From Streptomyces milbemycinicus (lineage in GTDB: Bacteria > Actinomycetota > Actinomycetes > Streptomycetales > Streptomycetaceae): a DNA stretch of 43,879 nt. Positions 1-8,397 of this stretch are shown piece after piece (position 1 is the first letter of the stretch; each line of letters opens with the position of its first letter). Position numbers and translations under genes: made by a program. The notes beneath the pieces were generated by a model. That model saw only the letters and a program-made list of their open reading frames with translations, had not been told where the DNA came from and did not search any database. Where the stretch lies: NCBI RefSeq assembly GCF_002154605.1, contig NZ_MUNE01000369.1:1-43879 (forward strand). Reading direction: 5' to 3'.

Positions 1-116
1 TGCGCGGCGGCTAGGGCCGCCCGGCGGTCGCCCTTCCGCAACTGCTCGGCGAACACCGCGAACGCCGCCCGATGCGCTTGGTAGCCGCTGTCCACCCCCG
101 ACGAACCGTCCACCAC
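1..116 (-). CDS. Partial hypothetical protein, N-terminal fragment
   Basis: An open frame reads from a GTG (GTG GTG pair at 111-116) on the minus strand and leaves the window at base 1. A purine-rich stretch (AAGGTAGGGG) lies just upstream of the start. The visible 38 residues are polar and helical, with an Ala-rich tail (segment AEQLRKGDRRAALAAA), and I do not recognise a family. The 254 bases between this start and the next gene hold no frame that I can support. The gene could equally be a remnant, as there are many in this region. Confidence 0.35.
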   Translation of the reverse strand, partial: MVDGSSGVDSGYQAHRAAFAVFAEQLRKGDRRAALAAA

Positions 117-370
117 TGCCCCTACCTTCGTGATCCTGGTTGTGTGCTGCGCAGAGCGTAGGCGACAGGTCCGACGGCGGGGTTGCGGCGGCGATCAGAG
201 GTCATTCCCAAACCCCGAAACAGCAGGTCAAGCAGTGGCAGCCCGATAGGTGGGGCTCGTGAAAGCGTTCGTGGATCGGTCATGGGGACCGTTCCACGAA
301 GGGAAGTCATGGAGCGGGTGAGGCACCTGAGAATGAGGTGACAGGCACAGTGGTGCCCTCGGCCGGCGGC

Positions 371-1326
371 TCACGAGGTCTGCTCACCTCCGGTGAACAT
401 GTTGATCAGGCCGTGGGGTGCGTCGTCTCCGTAGAACAACTCGTGGACGTAGGTGCCTCGGTGGCGGCCGCAGCGCTGCGGGGGAACATGGCCTGCTCGT
501 ATTCGGTGAGCGCGGTCTCGACGTCGTCGGGGTGTGCGGCGAGGGCCTTGCCGAGTTCGGCGGCGTCGTACATGGCCAGGTTGGCGCCCTCGCCGTTCGG
601 GAGCGAGAGGTGGGCGGCGTCGTCCGCGAACCAGTCCCGTGGTCGGGCGAGCATCACGTAGGTGTGCAGGGTGCCGCCCTGCTCCCGGTGAGCCAGGAAT
701 CCCTTGCCCGGCGCGAGCGCGAACAGCGACCCGCCGCCGACCGCTTTCGCGCCAGCCGGGTGGTGGGTGTCGGCGTCGAACAGGTAGGTCTCGACGCCCG
801 ACATGCCGATGTACTCGGGGGTGGTGTCGGACAGCAGCGGCCGAACTCGGGACCACGCGCCGTCCGCACCGACCAGCAGGCCGGTGGTGGCGGTGGTGCC
901 GTCGGCGAAGGTCACCTGGTGGCGGCCCTCGCCGACGGCACGGGTGCCGCTGACCTTGTGCCCCCACCGGACGGTGTTGGCCGGGAGCGAGTCGAGGAGC
1001 ATCTGCCGCAGCTCGCCGCGCAGCACCTCGGGGCTGCCGCCCGTTCCGTCGTCGGCCTGGTCGAGCAGAATGCTCCCGGCCCGGTCGAGGACCCGCATCG
1101 CCTGGCGGCCCTCCAGGACGAGGCCGCGGAACTCGTCCGTCAGGCCGGCCGCCTGCAAAGCCGACGGTCCGCTGTCCTCGTGGATGTCGAGCATCCCGCC
1201 CTGCGTGCGCGCTGTCGCAGAGGCCTCCGCCTCGTAGACGGTGGCCGGGATGCCGTGAACGTGCAGAACGCGGGCGGGCGTGCGGCCGCCGAGTCCGGCA
1301 CCGATGACTGTGACGTCAGTGGTCAT
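371..1326 (-). pseudogene. TetX-like FAD-dependent monooxygenase, frameshifted near the 3' end
   Basis: This is a flavoprotein monooxygenase of the TetX/PHBH type, which hydroxylates small aromatic or polyketide substrates using NAD(P)H and FAD. The start chosen is the ATG at 1324-1326, which has AAGGAA upstream and opens with a Rossmann strand carrying GAGLGG (GxGxxG). The family GADGxxSxVR motif is present as GADGAWSRVR in the middle, and MLDIHEDSG matches the TetX substrate loop. After AMFPRSAAAATEAP the frame runs into an aberrant tail that stops at 406. The expected C-terminus (YVHELFYGDDAPHGLINMF) is in the next frame, ending at 371. A one- or two-base indel near 450-465 therefore alters only about the last 25 residues. 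It may be a real recent mutation, a sequencing error, or an enzyme still active with a changed tail. About 285 bases upstream, before the IS5 remnant, show no gene. Confidence 0.8.
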
Positions 1327-1651
1327 GGTGGTTCCTTGCCGTCGCACGCCTGCCGGATGGACACCTGGCAGGATCTGTTTGAAAGGTTCCAGGCCCCGCC
1401 GAAAAACCACCGACAACGGGCAGACAGCCACCGGTATGTGACCGACACCGCGGCTTTCCGTCCGATCACCGCAGTTCAAAGTACTGACCAGCAAGGAAGG
1501 CTCAGCGCTTCATCGGCGTCGGTCGGCTCGACGTTCACCATCTACGGCTCCTGTTTGGTGGGGGCCAGCAGGGTGGCGTTCGCTCCAACCGGAAGAGGTC
1601 AATCAGGGCATGTGTCAAAAGTAGATCTTGGTCGTGAGATGATCTTCATTC

Positions 1652-2460
1652 GTGGCGCGTGGAGACCTGACGGACAAACAATGGGCGGCGCTGGAGCCGC
1701 TGTTGCCGAGGGTCAAGAAGCCCGGCCGGCCGCCGATTGGACCCGGCCGCAACTGATGGACGGGACGGCACCCGATTCCGGGTCCGCACCGGCGTTCCCT
1801 GGCGGGACGTGCCCGCCGAGTACGGGCCGTGGGGTCGGGTGTACGACCTGTTCCGTCGCCGACAGCGGGACGGAATGTGGCACCAGATCTTCATCGCCCT
1901 CCAGGCCCGGGCGGATACGAAGGACCTGATCACCTGGGCCATCAACGTCGACTCGACGATCGTACGGGCCCACCAGCACGCCGCTGGGGCACGCAAAGGG
2001 GGGCTTCAGAAGGAGCCGCCCGGCGGCTCGCCGCCGAGCCGGACAACCACGGGCTCGGACGCTCGGCTGACCACCAAGTTGCGCTTGGGCGTCGAGCAGG
2101 GGCAGAAACCCATGTCCATCGTGATCACCGCCGGGCAGCGTGGAGACTCCCCGCAGTTCGAGGTCGTCCTGGGCCGTATCAGGGTGCCCCGCCTGGGGTC
2201 GGGCAGGCCGTGCGCCCGGCCGAGGCGGGTGCACGCGGACAAGGCGTACGCCTTCCGGAAGAACTGCGCTTACCTGCGGCGGCGTGGGATCCGCTGCACC
2301 ATCCCGGAAAGGGCCGACCAGGCCCGCAACCGCAAAAAGCGCGGCTCGCTCGGCGGCCGTCCGCCGAAGTTCCACCCCGAGGACTACAAGGCTCGGCACG
2401 CGGTCGAGTGCGGCATTAATCGGATCAAAAGGCACCGTGCCGTGGCCACGAGGTACGACT
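1652..2460 (+). pseudogene. IS5-family DDE transposase, 5' part (frameshifted, then split)
   Basis: The protein reads as the common Streptomyces IS5-family transposase of about 270 residues. An N-terminal helix segment ([14 protein letters not shown]) starts at GTG 1652, but the frame stops after GRPP and the body continues in another frame from about 1780 ([17 protein letters not shown]). At least one indel therefore lies between 1735 and 1785. DDE landmarks are NVDST, HADKAY and RHAVECGIN. The coding sequence breaks off after RAVATRYD at 2459. The missing C-terminus, KLAVRYEATVLVAAINEWL, lies in frame-compatible sequence at 3784-3840, on the far side of the IS110 element. The split is thus explained by insertion and not by random decay. 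The gene is inactive. Confidence 0.88.
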
Positions 2461-3782
2461 GTGAGGATGATCGGGTGCCGTCTCGGGCAGTGGTCTGGCC
2501 CGAGGTACGACTGGCCCTGATGCCCTGAGTTTGATCTGCCGACCACCGCTGGGGGCGGCACGTGCTGCCACCGGACCGGTGGGCGTGTCCCGACAGGGGC
2601 CTTCGCGACAGGCACCGTACCGTCACAGTCCTGACCGACACACCTGGCCCGGCGTCGGCCACCGGTGTTCCCGAAGCGCTCAGGAGACAGGCAACCGTGC
2701 CCAGCATGACCCAGTCCACCCGCCCCCGTCACCACACGCCCGAACCGCTCGAAGATGTCGTGCTCGGCGTGGATACCCACAAGGACATCCACGTGGCTGC
2801 AGTGATCACCACAACAACAGGAGCCCTGCTGGACACCCGCAGCTTTCCGACCACCGAGGACGGCTACCGACAGCTTGCCGGCCTGGGCATGCGCCTTCGG
2901 CCGCCTGCAGCGGGCCGGCGTGGAGTGCACCGGCTCCTACGGCGCGGCACTGACGCCCTACCTGCACCGCGAGGGAATCGCGGTTACCGAGGTCAACCAA
3001 CCGGACAAGGCCACCCGGCGGCGACGCGGCAAGACCGACGCGATCGACGCCGCAGCTGCTGCCCAGGCGGTGCTCTCCGGACGTGCCACCGCCACCGCCA
3101 AGACCAGCGACGGTCCGGTGGAGGCCATCCGCATGTTCAAAATGGCCAAGGTTTCCGCGACGAAATCCCGTTCGCAGGCGATCAACCAACTCAAGGCCGT
3201 CCTGGTCGCCGCCGACCCCACCCTGCGCGAGGCACTGAGTGGCCCGAGCAATCCGAAACTCATCCGGAAGTACTCCGAGCTGGAGGCCGCCGCCGACACT
3301 TCCCCGGCAGCGGCTGCCCGCCACACACTTCGGCTGCCGGCCAGGCGCATCCAGCATCTCACCGAGGAGATCAACGACCTCACCACGCGGATTACCAGGG
3401 CAATCGCCGACTGCGCACCACGTCTCCTGGACCGCTACGACGTCGGTCCGGACACCGCTGCCGCCCTGCCGATAGCGGCCGGCGACAACCCGGACCGGAT
3501 GGGCAGCGAGTCATCCTTCGCCGCACTCTGCGGTGTCAGCCCGGTCGAAGCGTCCTCGGGTAAGACCCAGCGACGCACGCTCAACCGAGGCGGCGACCGC
3601 CAGGCCAACTCCGCTCTCTACACCATCGTTCTGGCCCGCTTGCGCTGGGATGCCCGTACCCGCGACTACGTGGAGCGTCGTGTTGCCCAGGGCAAGACCC
3701 GCCGTGAAGCCATCCGCTGCCTCAAACGCTACGTCGCACCGAGTGCACTGCGGCGTCAGCATGTTGACATCCATAGGGGCAT
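2461..3782 (+). mobile_element. IS110-family insertion sequence nested in IS5 transposase gene
   Basis: The ends are set by where the IS5 transposase reading breaks (after 2459/2460) and resumes (3783/3784), which gives an element of about 1.32 kb. As is known for the IS110 group, it has no evident terminal inverted repeats, a long non-coding left end (about 235 bases) upstream of the transposase, and a DEDD-type transposase. The dinucleotide at the left junction is CT (2459-2460). At the right junction the best-aligned pair is AT (3781-3782), so the core is not perfectly kept. The exact edge is uncertain by two or three bases at each side. Confidence 0.85.
2476..2650 (+). ncRNA. Candidate IS110 bridge RNA with matching target guides
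   Basis: IS110 elements are known to encode a structured bridge RNA in the non-coding left end, with one loop pairing to target DNA and one to the element ends. Seen here: a first stem GCAGTGGTC (2487-2495) with GACCACCGC (2541-2549), one mismatch. Its internal loop holds CGAGGTACGACT (2501-2512), identical to the left flank 2449-2460. The loop also holds GAGTTTGAT (2527-2535), the reverse complement of the right flank ATCAAACTC (3781-3789). A small GGC/GCC hairpin (2513-2524) separates them. A palindromic hairpin follows at 2569-2583. A second stem GGCGTGTC (2582-2589) with GACACACC (2637-2644) encloses ACAGGGGCCT (2593-2602), which is 8/10 like the right element end 3773-3782. It also encloses TCACAG (2623-2628), complementary to CTGTGA at the left junction (2459-2464). 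The ends of the RNA are inferred. Confidence 0.78.
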
Positions 3783-3843
3783 CAAACTCGCGGTCCGCTA
3801 CGAGGCTACCGTCCTCGTAGCGGCCATCAATGAATGGCTGTGA
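2697..3843 (+). pseudogene. IS110-family transposase, frameshifted near codon 60
   Basis: The protein is a bridge-RNA-guided DEDD recombinase. The start is GTG 2697 (or in-frame ATG 2706), with AGGAG upstream. The RuvC-like N-terminal domain shows VLGVDTHKDIHVAAV (first acidic residue), GVECTGSYG and KTDAIDAAAAAQ. The C-terminal transposase domain shows FAALCGVSPVEASSGK with a candidate catalytic serine, followed by RRTLNRGGDRQANSAL. The first frame is lost after GYRQLAG and the sequence resumes as WACAFGRLQRAG near 2875, consistent with one extra base around 2870. No stop codon is seen inside the element. The frame runs through CLKRYVAPSALRRQH into the last IS5 codons and uses the IS5 stop at 3841-3843. 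It is called a pseudogene because of the indel, although a programmed frameshift cannot be excluded. Confidence 0.85.
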
Positions 3844-4394
3844 CCAGCGTCGTTGAGAGTGATCCAGTAGCGGCGCTTGACCCCGCTTTCGGTGCTGCGC
3901 ACATCTTCGAGGACGCCGCCGTTGCTTTCGATGGTGCGCGCCGAGCCGACGTTGCCGTCGTCACAGGTGAGGAGGACCCGGTCCAGACCGAGCGCCGGCG
4001 CCTTGAGTAGAACCTCTCCCAGCGCCCACGAGGCCAGTCCGCGTCTCCTGGCGGAAGGCCGAACGCTGTAGCCGATGTGTCCGCCGCCTTCCAACAGAAA
4101 GGCGTTCAGATAGTGCCGAAGGTCGATGGCCCCGAGGTACGTCTCGCCGTCGACAATCCACCAGTGGGTAGCGTGGACGCGTCCTTCCCCGACAGGCAGC
4201 GACCGGTCCGATTGCTGTCGCAGTCGCTCGACCCATGAGGCGAACCCTTCCGGGCTGTCGAGCTCATCGTCACCAACCAGACGCAGGCCAGCCCCGTCCT
4301 GGTGAGCACCAGGCTGCCACTCGTCACGCGCCGTGAGCCACGAGGAATGCAGCCGTCCCGTGGGAGCGATCAGTTCAGCCATGCGAGGGACCAT
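3798..4394 (-). CDS. GNAT-family N-acetyltransferase with IS-derived C-terminus
   Basis: This is a GNAT-fold acetyltransferase that would move an acetyl group from acetyl-CoA to an amine. The start is ATG 4394 (MVPRMAELIAPTGRL); ATG 4382 is an alternative. Motif A for CoA binding is visible as GYSVRPSARRRGLASWALGEVL, split here as GYSVRPSARRRGLA and SWALGEVL, followed by LGLDRVLLTCDDGNVGSARTIE. The typical ending KRRYWITL comes at about 3862. The frame then continues into IS5 sequence for about 18 unrelated residues and stops at 3798, so the native stop codon was removed by the insertion. The catalytic core looks intact and the protein may still work. No partner gene is adjacent. Upstream, 4395-4702 contains no gene that I can support. 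Confidence 0.82.
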   Translation of the reverse strand: MVPRMAELIAPTGRLHSSWLTARDEWQPGAHQDGAGLRLVGDDELDSPEGFASWVERLRQQSDRSLPVGEGRVHATHWWIVDGETYLGAIDLRHYLNAFLLEGGGHIGYSVRPSARRRGLASWALGEVLLKAPALGLDRVLLTCDDGNVGSARTIESNGGVLEDVRSTESGVKRRYWITLNDAGHSHSLMAATRTVAS

Positions 4395-4702
4395 AACACC
4401 CGCGCCCCCTGTGTGATCAGGCGCTTTCTGCCAGATCGGGAGCCTGGCCCGTCGGATGGAGTGCAGGTGAGCCAGATCGAGGCGAGATCGCCTCATTTCG
4501 CCGCGATTGCTCAGCCACTGCCTTGATTCACTTTCGGCACACGCCCTGGCCTCAGCGTTTCGCTTCGTATGACTGGGCTGGTCTGCCGGTGCTGGGCCTT
4601 GGGTTTGGGGGCTCTTTTGCCGAGCCGGCATGCGTGGGGCCCGACGCGCGGGCCGGGTGCTCCAGGTTTCCTTGTCGTGGGCGGGCAGGGACGGCGTTGT
4701 TG

Positions 4703-5037
4703 TCAGGTAGCCGGGCGAGGCAGGGCCGCCAGGCGGGTGAATGCGCTGGTCAGCTCGTGTCGCCAGGACCAGGTCGCAGAGATGTGTAAGCGGAGGCGGT
4801 GTCCGCCGCGGGTGATGCGGGCGGCGGCGTGCAGGAGCCTGTAGCGGATCTTCTTCGGCTCGGCGGTGGCCAGTTCACCTTCCAGTAGCAGGGTGCGGGC
4901 CCAGGCGAGCAGGTCGATGGCGGCGAGTGCGAGTTCGAGCCATGCGGCGTTGACGTGGAAGTGGCGGGAGAGAAAGCGGCCGAAGCCGGTGGTCTTCTCG
5001 CTGCGGCTGCAGTCTTCGACGCCGCCCGCACTATCGC
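4703..5037 (-). pseudogene. IS1380-family transposase, C-terminal remnant
   Basis: Minus-strand translation gives TTGFGRFLSRHFHVNAAW, then LELALAAIDLLAW, EPKKIRYRLLHAAARITRGG and LTSAFTRLAALPRPAT before a stop at 4703-4705. This is the C-terminal third of the IS1380 transposase family. The N-terminal two thirds, including the catalytic acidic residues, are absent, and the sequence upstream of about 5037 does not continue the family. It is a dead fragment abutting the next gene and marks a deletion or recombination boundary. Confidence 0.78.
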
Positions 5038-5081
5038 GTTCCCGCCCAAGATCCGGATGCCTCTCAAGCGAAACGGCGAGG

Positions 5082-5624
5082 CTAAGCCCGGGTGATCTCG
5101 AGCGGGGAGGATGCCGGAACCAGCAGGACTCCGGTCGGCAGCTCCCAGCGTGCCTTCGGGTCCGCGGCCCACTGCGGCTCGTCCGGCCAGCCGCTCAGGT
5201 AACGCCGTCCGAAATAGACCATCGCGAGCGGCTGTCCCAGATGGACCGGCGGATCCTCCTCCATGAAGGACAGATCGTCATCGTCGTCGGCGGTGACGAA
5301 CCCGAGGTACGTGCCCGCGTACTCGGTGACGATGCCGATCAGCTTCGCCAGGGCGTCGGTGTTGCCCCGGTACTCGTCGAAGTCCTCGGCGAGCCGGCGC
5401 TCGTCGACGGCGATCTGCACCATCCAGCTGTCACCGAGGTGGACCGAGGCCGCGAACTCCGACGGGTCCGGCAGCCACACCTCCAGCGACGGCCCGAAGT
5501 CGGCGGGCGCCGTCCGGAAGCCCTGCCCCTCCAGGACCTCGGCGAGACACTGCTGGTCGGCTGGGGCAGACGCGTCACGATCGTCGTCGTAGGGCAGACC
5601 GATGAACCAGATCTTGTCGTCCAT
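5082..5624 (-). CDS. Hypothetical acidic cytoplasmic protein, 180 aa
   Basis: The frame opens with MDDKIWFIGLPYDDDRDAS and is rich in Asp and Glu, including a DDDDDLSFMEEDPP stretch, with no signal peptide or membrane segment. The second half contains aromatic-rich strands (PLAMVYFGRRYLSGW). Codon bias is that of an expressed streptomycete gene. I do not recognise the family. Its size, acidity and single-domain look resemble immunity or inhibitor proteins, but that is only an impression and no toxin gene is next to it. The start has a weak ribosome binding site (ACAGGCTGCC). It lies tail-first against the IS1380 remnant and downstream of a decayed DUF6192 gene. Confidence 0.6.
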   Translation of the reverse strand: MDDKIWFIGLPYDDDRDASAPADQQCLAEVLEGQGFRTAPADFGPSLEVWLPDPSEFAASVHLGDSWMVQIAVDERRLAEDFDEYRGNTDALAKLIGIVTEYAGTYLGFVTADDDDDLSFMEEDPPVHLGQPLAMVYFGRRYLSGWPDEPQWAADPKARWELPTGVLLVPASSPLEITRA

Positions 5625-5654
5625 GGTGGCAGCCTGTCATGTGCGGGGCGGACA

Positions 5655-6504
5655 TCAGCAGGGCGCCCCGTTGACCGTGCTGTGCTTCTTGTCGATGTCC
5701 CACAGCTCCTGCGGAACTTCGAAGAGCGCTGATTTGAAGACGAGTTCGAGTTCCGCATCCGGCCACCGAGTGCCACCGCGAGCGCGATATCGACAGAGAC
5801 CAGGTCCAGGTACTCGATGGTGTGCTCAATCTTCCGCACAGCCGGAGTGCGTTCGCGGATCCGGTCCTGGACCTGCTCGGAGTTGTCGAACTGAGCCCAG
5901 TTGACCAGCAATCCTGGCGGTGTCATCCCGCATGGCCTCCCGCGCGACGGCCGGCCGCCGCACAGCAGCTCGGCGGTGGCCTGCCGGACGACGTTCTCGC
6001 CCCGGGTCAGCTCGCCCACAACCCGCAGCTTGTCCTGCGGGCTGACCTGGTCGGTCACCGTAGGCCGCCGCAGCAGATTGGCACTGTCCTGGGTCCAACG
6101 ACGCTGACCGGTGCGCTGGTTGAACGGACGGTTATCAATCGCCGCTCGCCGTTCCTCCTCGTCGTTGATCGGGGCCAGGATCCGGTGAACCCCGAAGGCA
6201 CGGCGCCCTTGCGCTTATCGATCGGCCACCTGGAGGCGGTCCACCGTCAGTCCTTCACCGTGGACGGGGCCACTTCAATGTCTTCGGCAAACAGCGCGAA
6301 CGACTCCTCGACCGTGAACAGGTCCTCGGTGCCGTTCGGCATCGCCCCGCCCACTGGCCGCATCGGCTCGATCTCCAGGGTCTTGTCTCCCAGCGTGAAC
6401 TGGGTCCGCGTGATCTGCGCGACCAACTGCCGGGCCGCGGCAACGATCTGCTCGTAACGCTCCCGCGTGACATTCCCGACGCGCTCCGGCACGGTTCCCA
6501 CCAC
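5655..6504 (-). pseudogene. DUF6192-family protein, multiply frameshifted
   Basis: Pieces of one Streptomyces DUF6192 protein appear in order but in different frames. They are TRERYEQIVAAARQLVAQ and EDLFTVEESFALFAED (to 6247), INDEEERRAAIDNRPFNQR, then TVTDQVSPQDKLRVVGELT with HTIEYLDLVSVDIALAVA (to about 5775), and finally ELVFKSALFEVPQELWDID ending at TGA 5655-5657. Breaks occur near 6240, 6060, 5990 and 5775, so the gene is dead. GTG 6504 behind GGTGAG is a plausible original start. The family is common next to mobile DNA in actinomycetes, and its function is not established as far as I know. The middle, containing the segment joining STVKD to the Trp-rich linker, also appears shortened. 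Confidence 0.7.
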
Positions 6505-6694
6505 CTCACCCCGGCCGGGCACCGCCGCCGGGCAGCGGTCGGATAACCGGACGGCCCGACCAAGCTCGGGCCACCGTGATGCGAACGCGTCATTACGCGC
6601 AGGGCGCGAACCTGGGGCGGTCGAAGCACCCGGGCGCGAGCCCGCGAAACCCGTGCGCAACGGGAGTGTCTTGTGGTGCTGAAGTGGCGTTCCG

Positions 6695-7327
6695 CTACGG
6701 CGTTTCCCCAACGACGTCGACGAATTCGTCTGTCGTGAGGATGGCGTGGGCGTACAGGGGCGCGTTCAGCTCGAATGTCGCTGTCATCTCCTCCCAACTG
6801 AAGGAGGCGATGGCGTCGCGGATGAGGGTCACGTGGTAGCCCAGCTCCTGACCGAAGCGTGCGGTGGTGTCCACACAAGTGTTTGCCCGCATACCGATCA
6901 GCACGATCTTGCGGATGTGGTGCTGCTTGAGCATGAAGTCGAGGTCGGTGTTCGCGAAGCCGCTCGAAGCCCAGTGCTGGCGCATGACCAGTTCGTCCTC
7001 GCGAGGGTGGAGGTCGGGGTGCCACTCGGCCCCCCAGCTGCCCTCGGCGAAGGTCTGCTGGGTCACGATGCGCTGCTGGGTCGGGGACAAGTGGTCCCAC
7101 GTGATGTAGTCGTTCGGCGTCGTCTGGTGGTGGGGCACGATGAAGACGCGAAACCCCTGGCTGCGGGCCGTGGCGAGCATGGTGCGCATGTGGTCGAGCA
7201 GGCCGACGCCTTCCGCCACTTCCTTCGCCCGGGGCCACAGCTTGCCGCCCTCGGAGAGGAAGTCGTTGTACGGGTCGACGAGCAGAAGAGCGGTTTCATC
7301 CGGGGAATACGGCGCTACAGAAGTCAT
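6695..7327 (-). CDS. Isochorismatase-like cysteine hydrolase
   Basis: This 210-residue protein belongs to the isochorismatase-like superfamily, which hydrolyses amides or enol ethers through an Asp-Lys-Cys triad. The nucleophile aspartate is in ALLLVDPYNDFLSEGG near residue 19. VFIVPHHQ marks the second strand, and the catalytic cysteine sits in IGMRANTCVDTTARFG around residue 150, followed by the expected GYHVTLIRDAIAS. The length is normal. The start is ATG 7327, preceded by GATGGGAAC. The substrate is unknown, and these enzymes are often detoxifying or secondary-metabolic amidases. It stands alone, with about 320 bases of upstream sequence holding no supported gene. Confidence 0.88.
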   Translation of the reverse strand: MTSVAPYSPDETALLLVDPYNDFLSEGGKLWPRAKEVAEGVGLLDHMRTMLATARSQGFRVFIVPHHQTTPNDYITWDHLSPTQQRIVTQQTFAEGSWGAEWHPDLHPREDELVMRQHWASSGFANTDLDFMLKQHHIRKIVLIGMRANTCVDTTARFGQELGYHVTLIRDAIASFSWEEMTATFELNAPLYAHAILTTDEFVDVVGETP

Positions 7328-7650
7328 GAACAGTTCCCATCTGGTCAGCGAACGGATCGATCGCTGCCGGGATGCGAGACGGAGTGGACGCCCAGGGCAG
7401 CCCCCAGCTCCTCTGGTGCAGGCCGCCGACTCGACCTTCAGTCTGTCACTCGTCCGGCCGAACGGCATCCGCGCCGGTGGACCCGGACGCGCCGGGATGG
7501 GTCCACCTGGACGGCAGGCGCATCCTCTCGTGTCTGGCACTCGCCGACCGGTGCGACGGGCGAGAGGTGACAACCATCAAGGGGGTGGGCGATGACGTGC
7601 GAGCCCGCCAGGTCTCCGAAGCGCTGCCCGAGGCGGAGGCGGACAGCCGA

Positions 7651-7860
7651 TTATCTCGCCGGCGGCACCACGCAGCTCGACTTGATGAAGGACGGCGTGT
7701 GGCTGACGCGGTAGCCCTTCATCGCAGCCTCGGTGCCCAGCACGATGAGCATGTGGGACTTGCCGGTGCCGGAGTCGCCGACGGCCTGGATACGCCGTCG
7801 CCGCTGCGCAAGGAACACGCCTGGCCGCCCCTCCTCGCCCCGCACCTTCCTCTCCAGAAT
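7651..7860 (-). pseudogene. IstB-like ATPase (IS21 family) remnant
   Basis: Minus-strand translation contains AVGDSGTGKSHMLIVLGTEAAM, given here as AVGDSGTGKSHML plus IVLGTEAAM, followed by KGYRVSHT. This is the Walker A region of IstB, the AAA+ helper of IS21-family transposition. The protein N-terminus and everything after the first strand are missing or scrambled, ending in an unrelated tail at 7651. No IstA partner is present. It is a short dead fragment. Confidence 0.68.
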
Positions 7861-8397
7861 CCCCGTCCCACAGCGTCCTGGCGAGCCCGCCGACCGCACC
7901 CCCGGCTGCGCGCCCCGCGGAGGCGGCCGTCGCCCTGGCCGCATTCCTTCCCCCGACTGCCCGCCCCGACGGAGCGCACGCAGGCCGAGACCGCGGTGGC
8001 CCCCTGGCCGACACCGCCGAACACTTCACCCACGAGCTCGTCTCAGCCACCGAACCGGGGCTGATTCGCGACCCGGCCTGCGACCCCGCCGCCGCTTGGA
8101 TCCTGCTGCCGGCCGGCGCCGTCGACCGCGCTCCACGAGACCGACCAGCCACGCCCGGACGCCGCGACCCCACGCCGCACCCGCGACCGGGCGGTGCTGC
8201 GCGCCTCGCCGGCATCCACATCGAAGACGCCGGCGTCCATGGCCGCCCCTAAGGCAAGCCCATCTTGGTTCCTGCTTCTGAACCTCGAAGAGGCAGGTCA
8301 AACCACAGCTGCCCAAAGAGCGAGGCTGCTCGCAGAGCGGTCGCCGTGACCATTCCGCGAGATGCCGGCCAAGACGGGCCACGCACTGCGGCCAAGC
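7861..8397. other. Gene-poor stretch between IstB remnant and RidA gene
   Basis: Several overlapping open frames exist on both strands, but their translations are Arg/Pro-rich and lack recognisable motifs, which is what shadow frames look like at this GC content. One plus-strand frame (FTHELVSATEPGL at about 8022) has a more natural composition and runs to TAA near 8252. It has no start that I can defend and no family that I recognise. I see no RNA gene or repeat here. Confidence 0.4.

Larger units (their letters stand above)
1612..3855 (+). mobile_element. IS5-family insertion sequence, interrupted by IS110
   Basis: The element is defined by its transposase remnants on both sides of an IS110-type insertion: the left part to 2460 and the last codons from 3783 to 3843. 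The left edge is placed near the TGTGTCAAAAGTAGATC-like stretch at about 1612. I could not find its inverted repeat on the right, so the right end may be truncated. Its right side lies in the 3' end of a GNAT gene, which has lost its own stop codon. Both boundaries are approximate. Confidence 0.6.

Noticed and set aside
418..1929. Long plus-strand frame of about 500 codons opposite the monooxygenase
   Set aside because: It is the antisense shadow of the FAD monooxygenase and the IS5 remnant. Its composition is Arg/Gly/Val-rich with no motif.
2496..2512. Second copy of TGGCC-CGAGGTACGACT read as a target-site duplication of the IS110 element
   Set aside because: It lies 40 bases inside the element, not at the far end, and is paired with a complementary match to the other flank inside a stem-loop. 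This fits a guide RNA better than a duplication.
7651..8252. IS21-type element with IstA/IstB
   Set aside because: Only one IstB Walker A fragment is present. No IstA or terminal repeats were seen.
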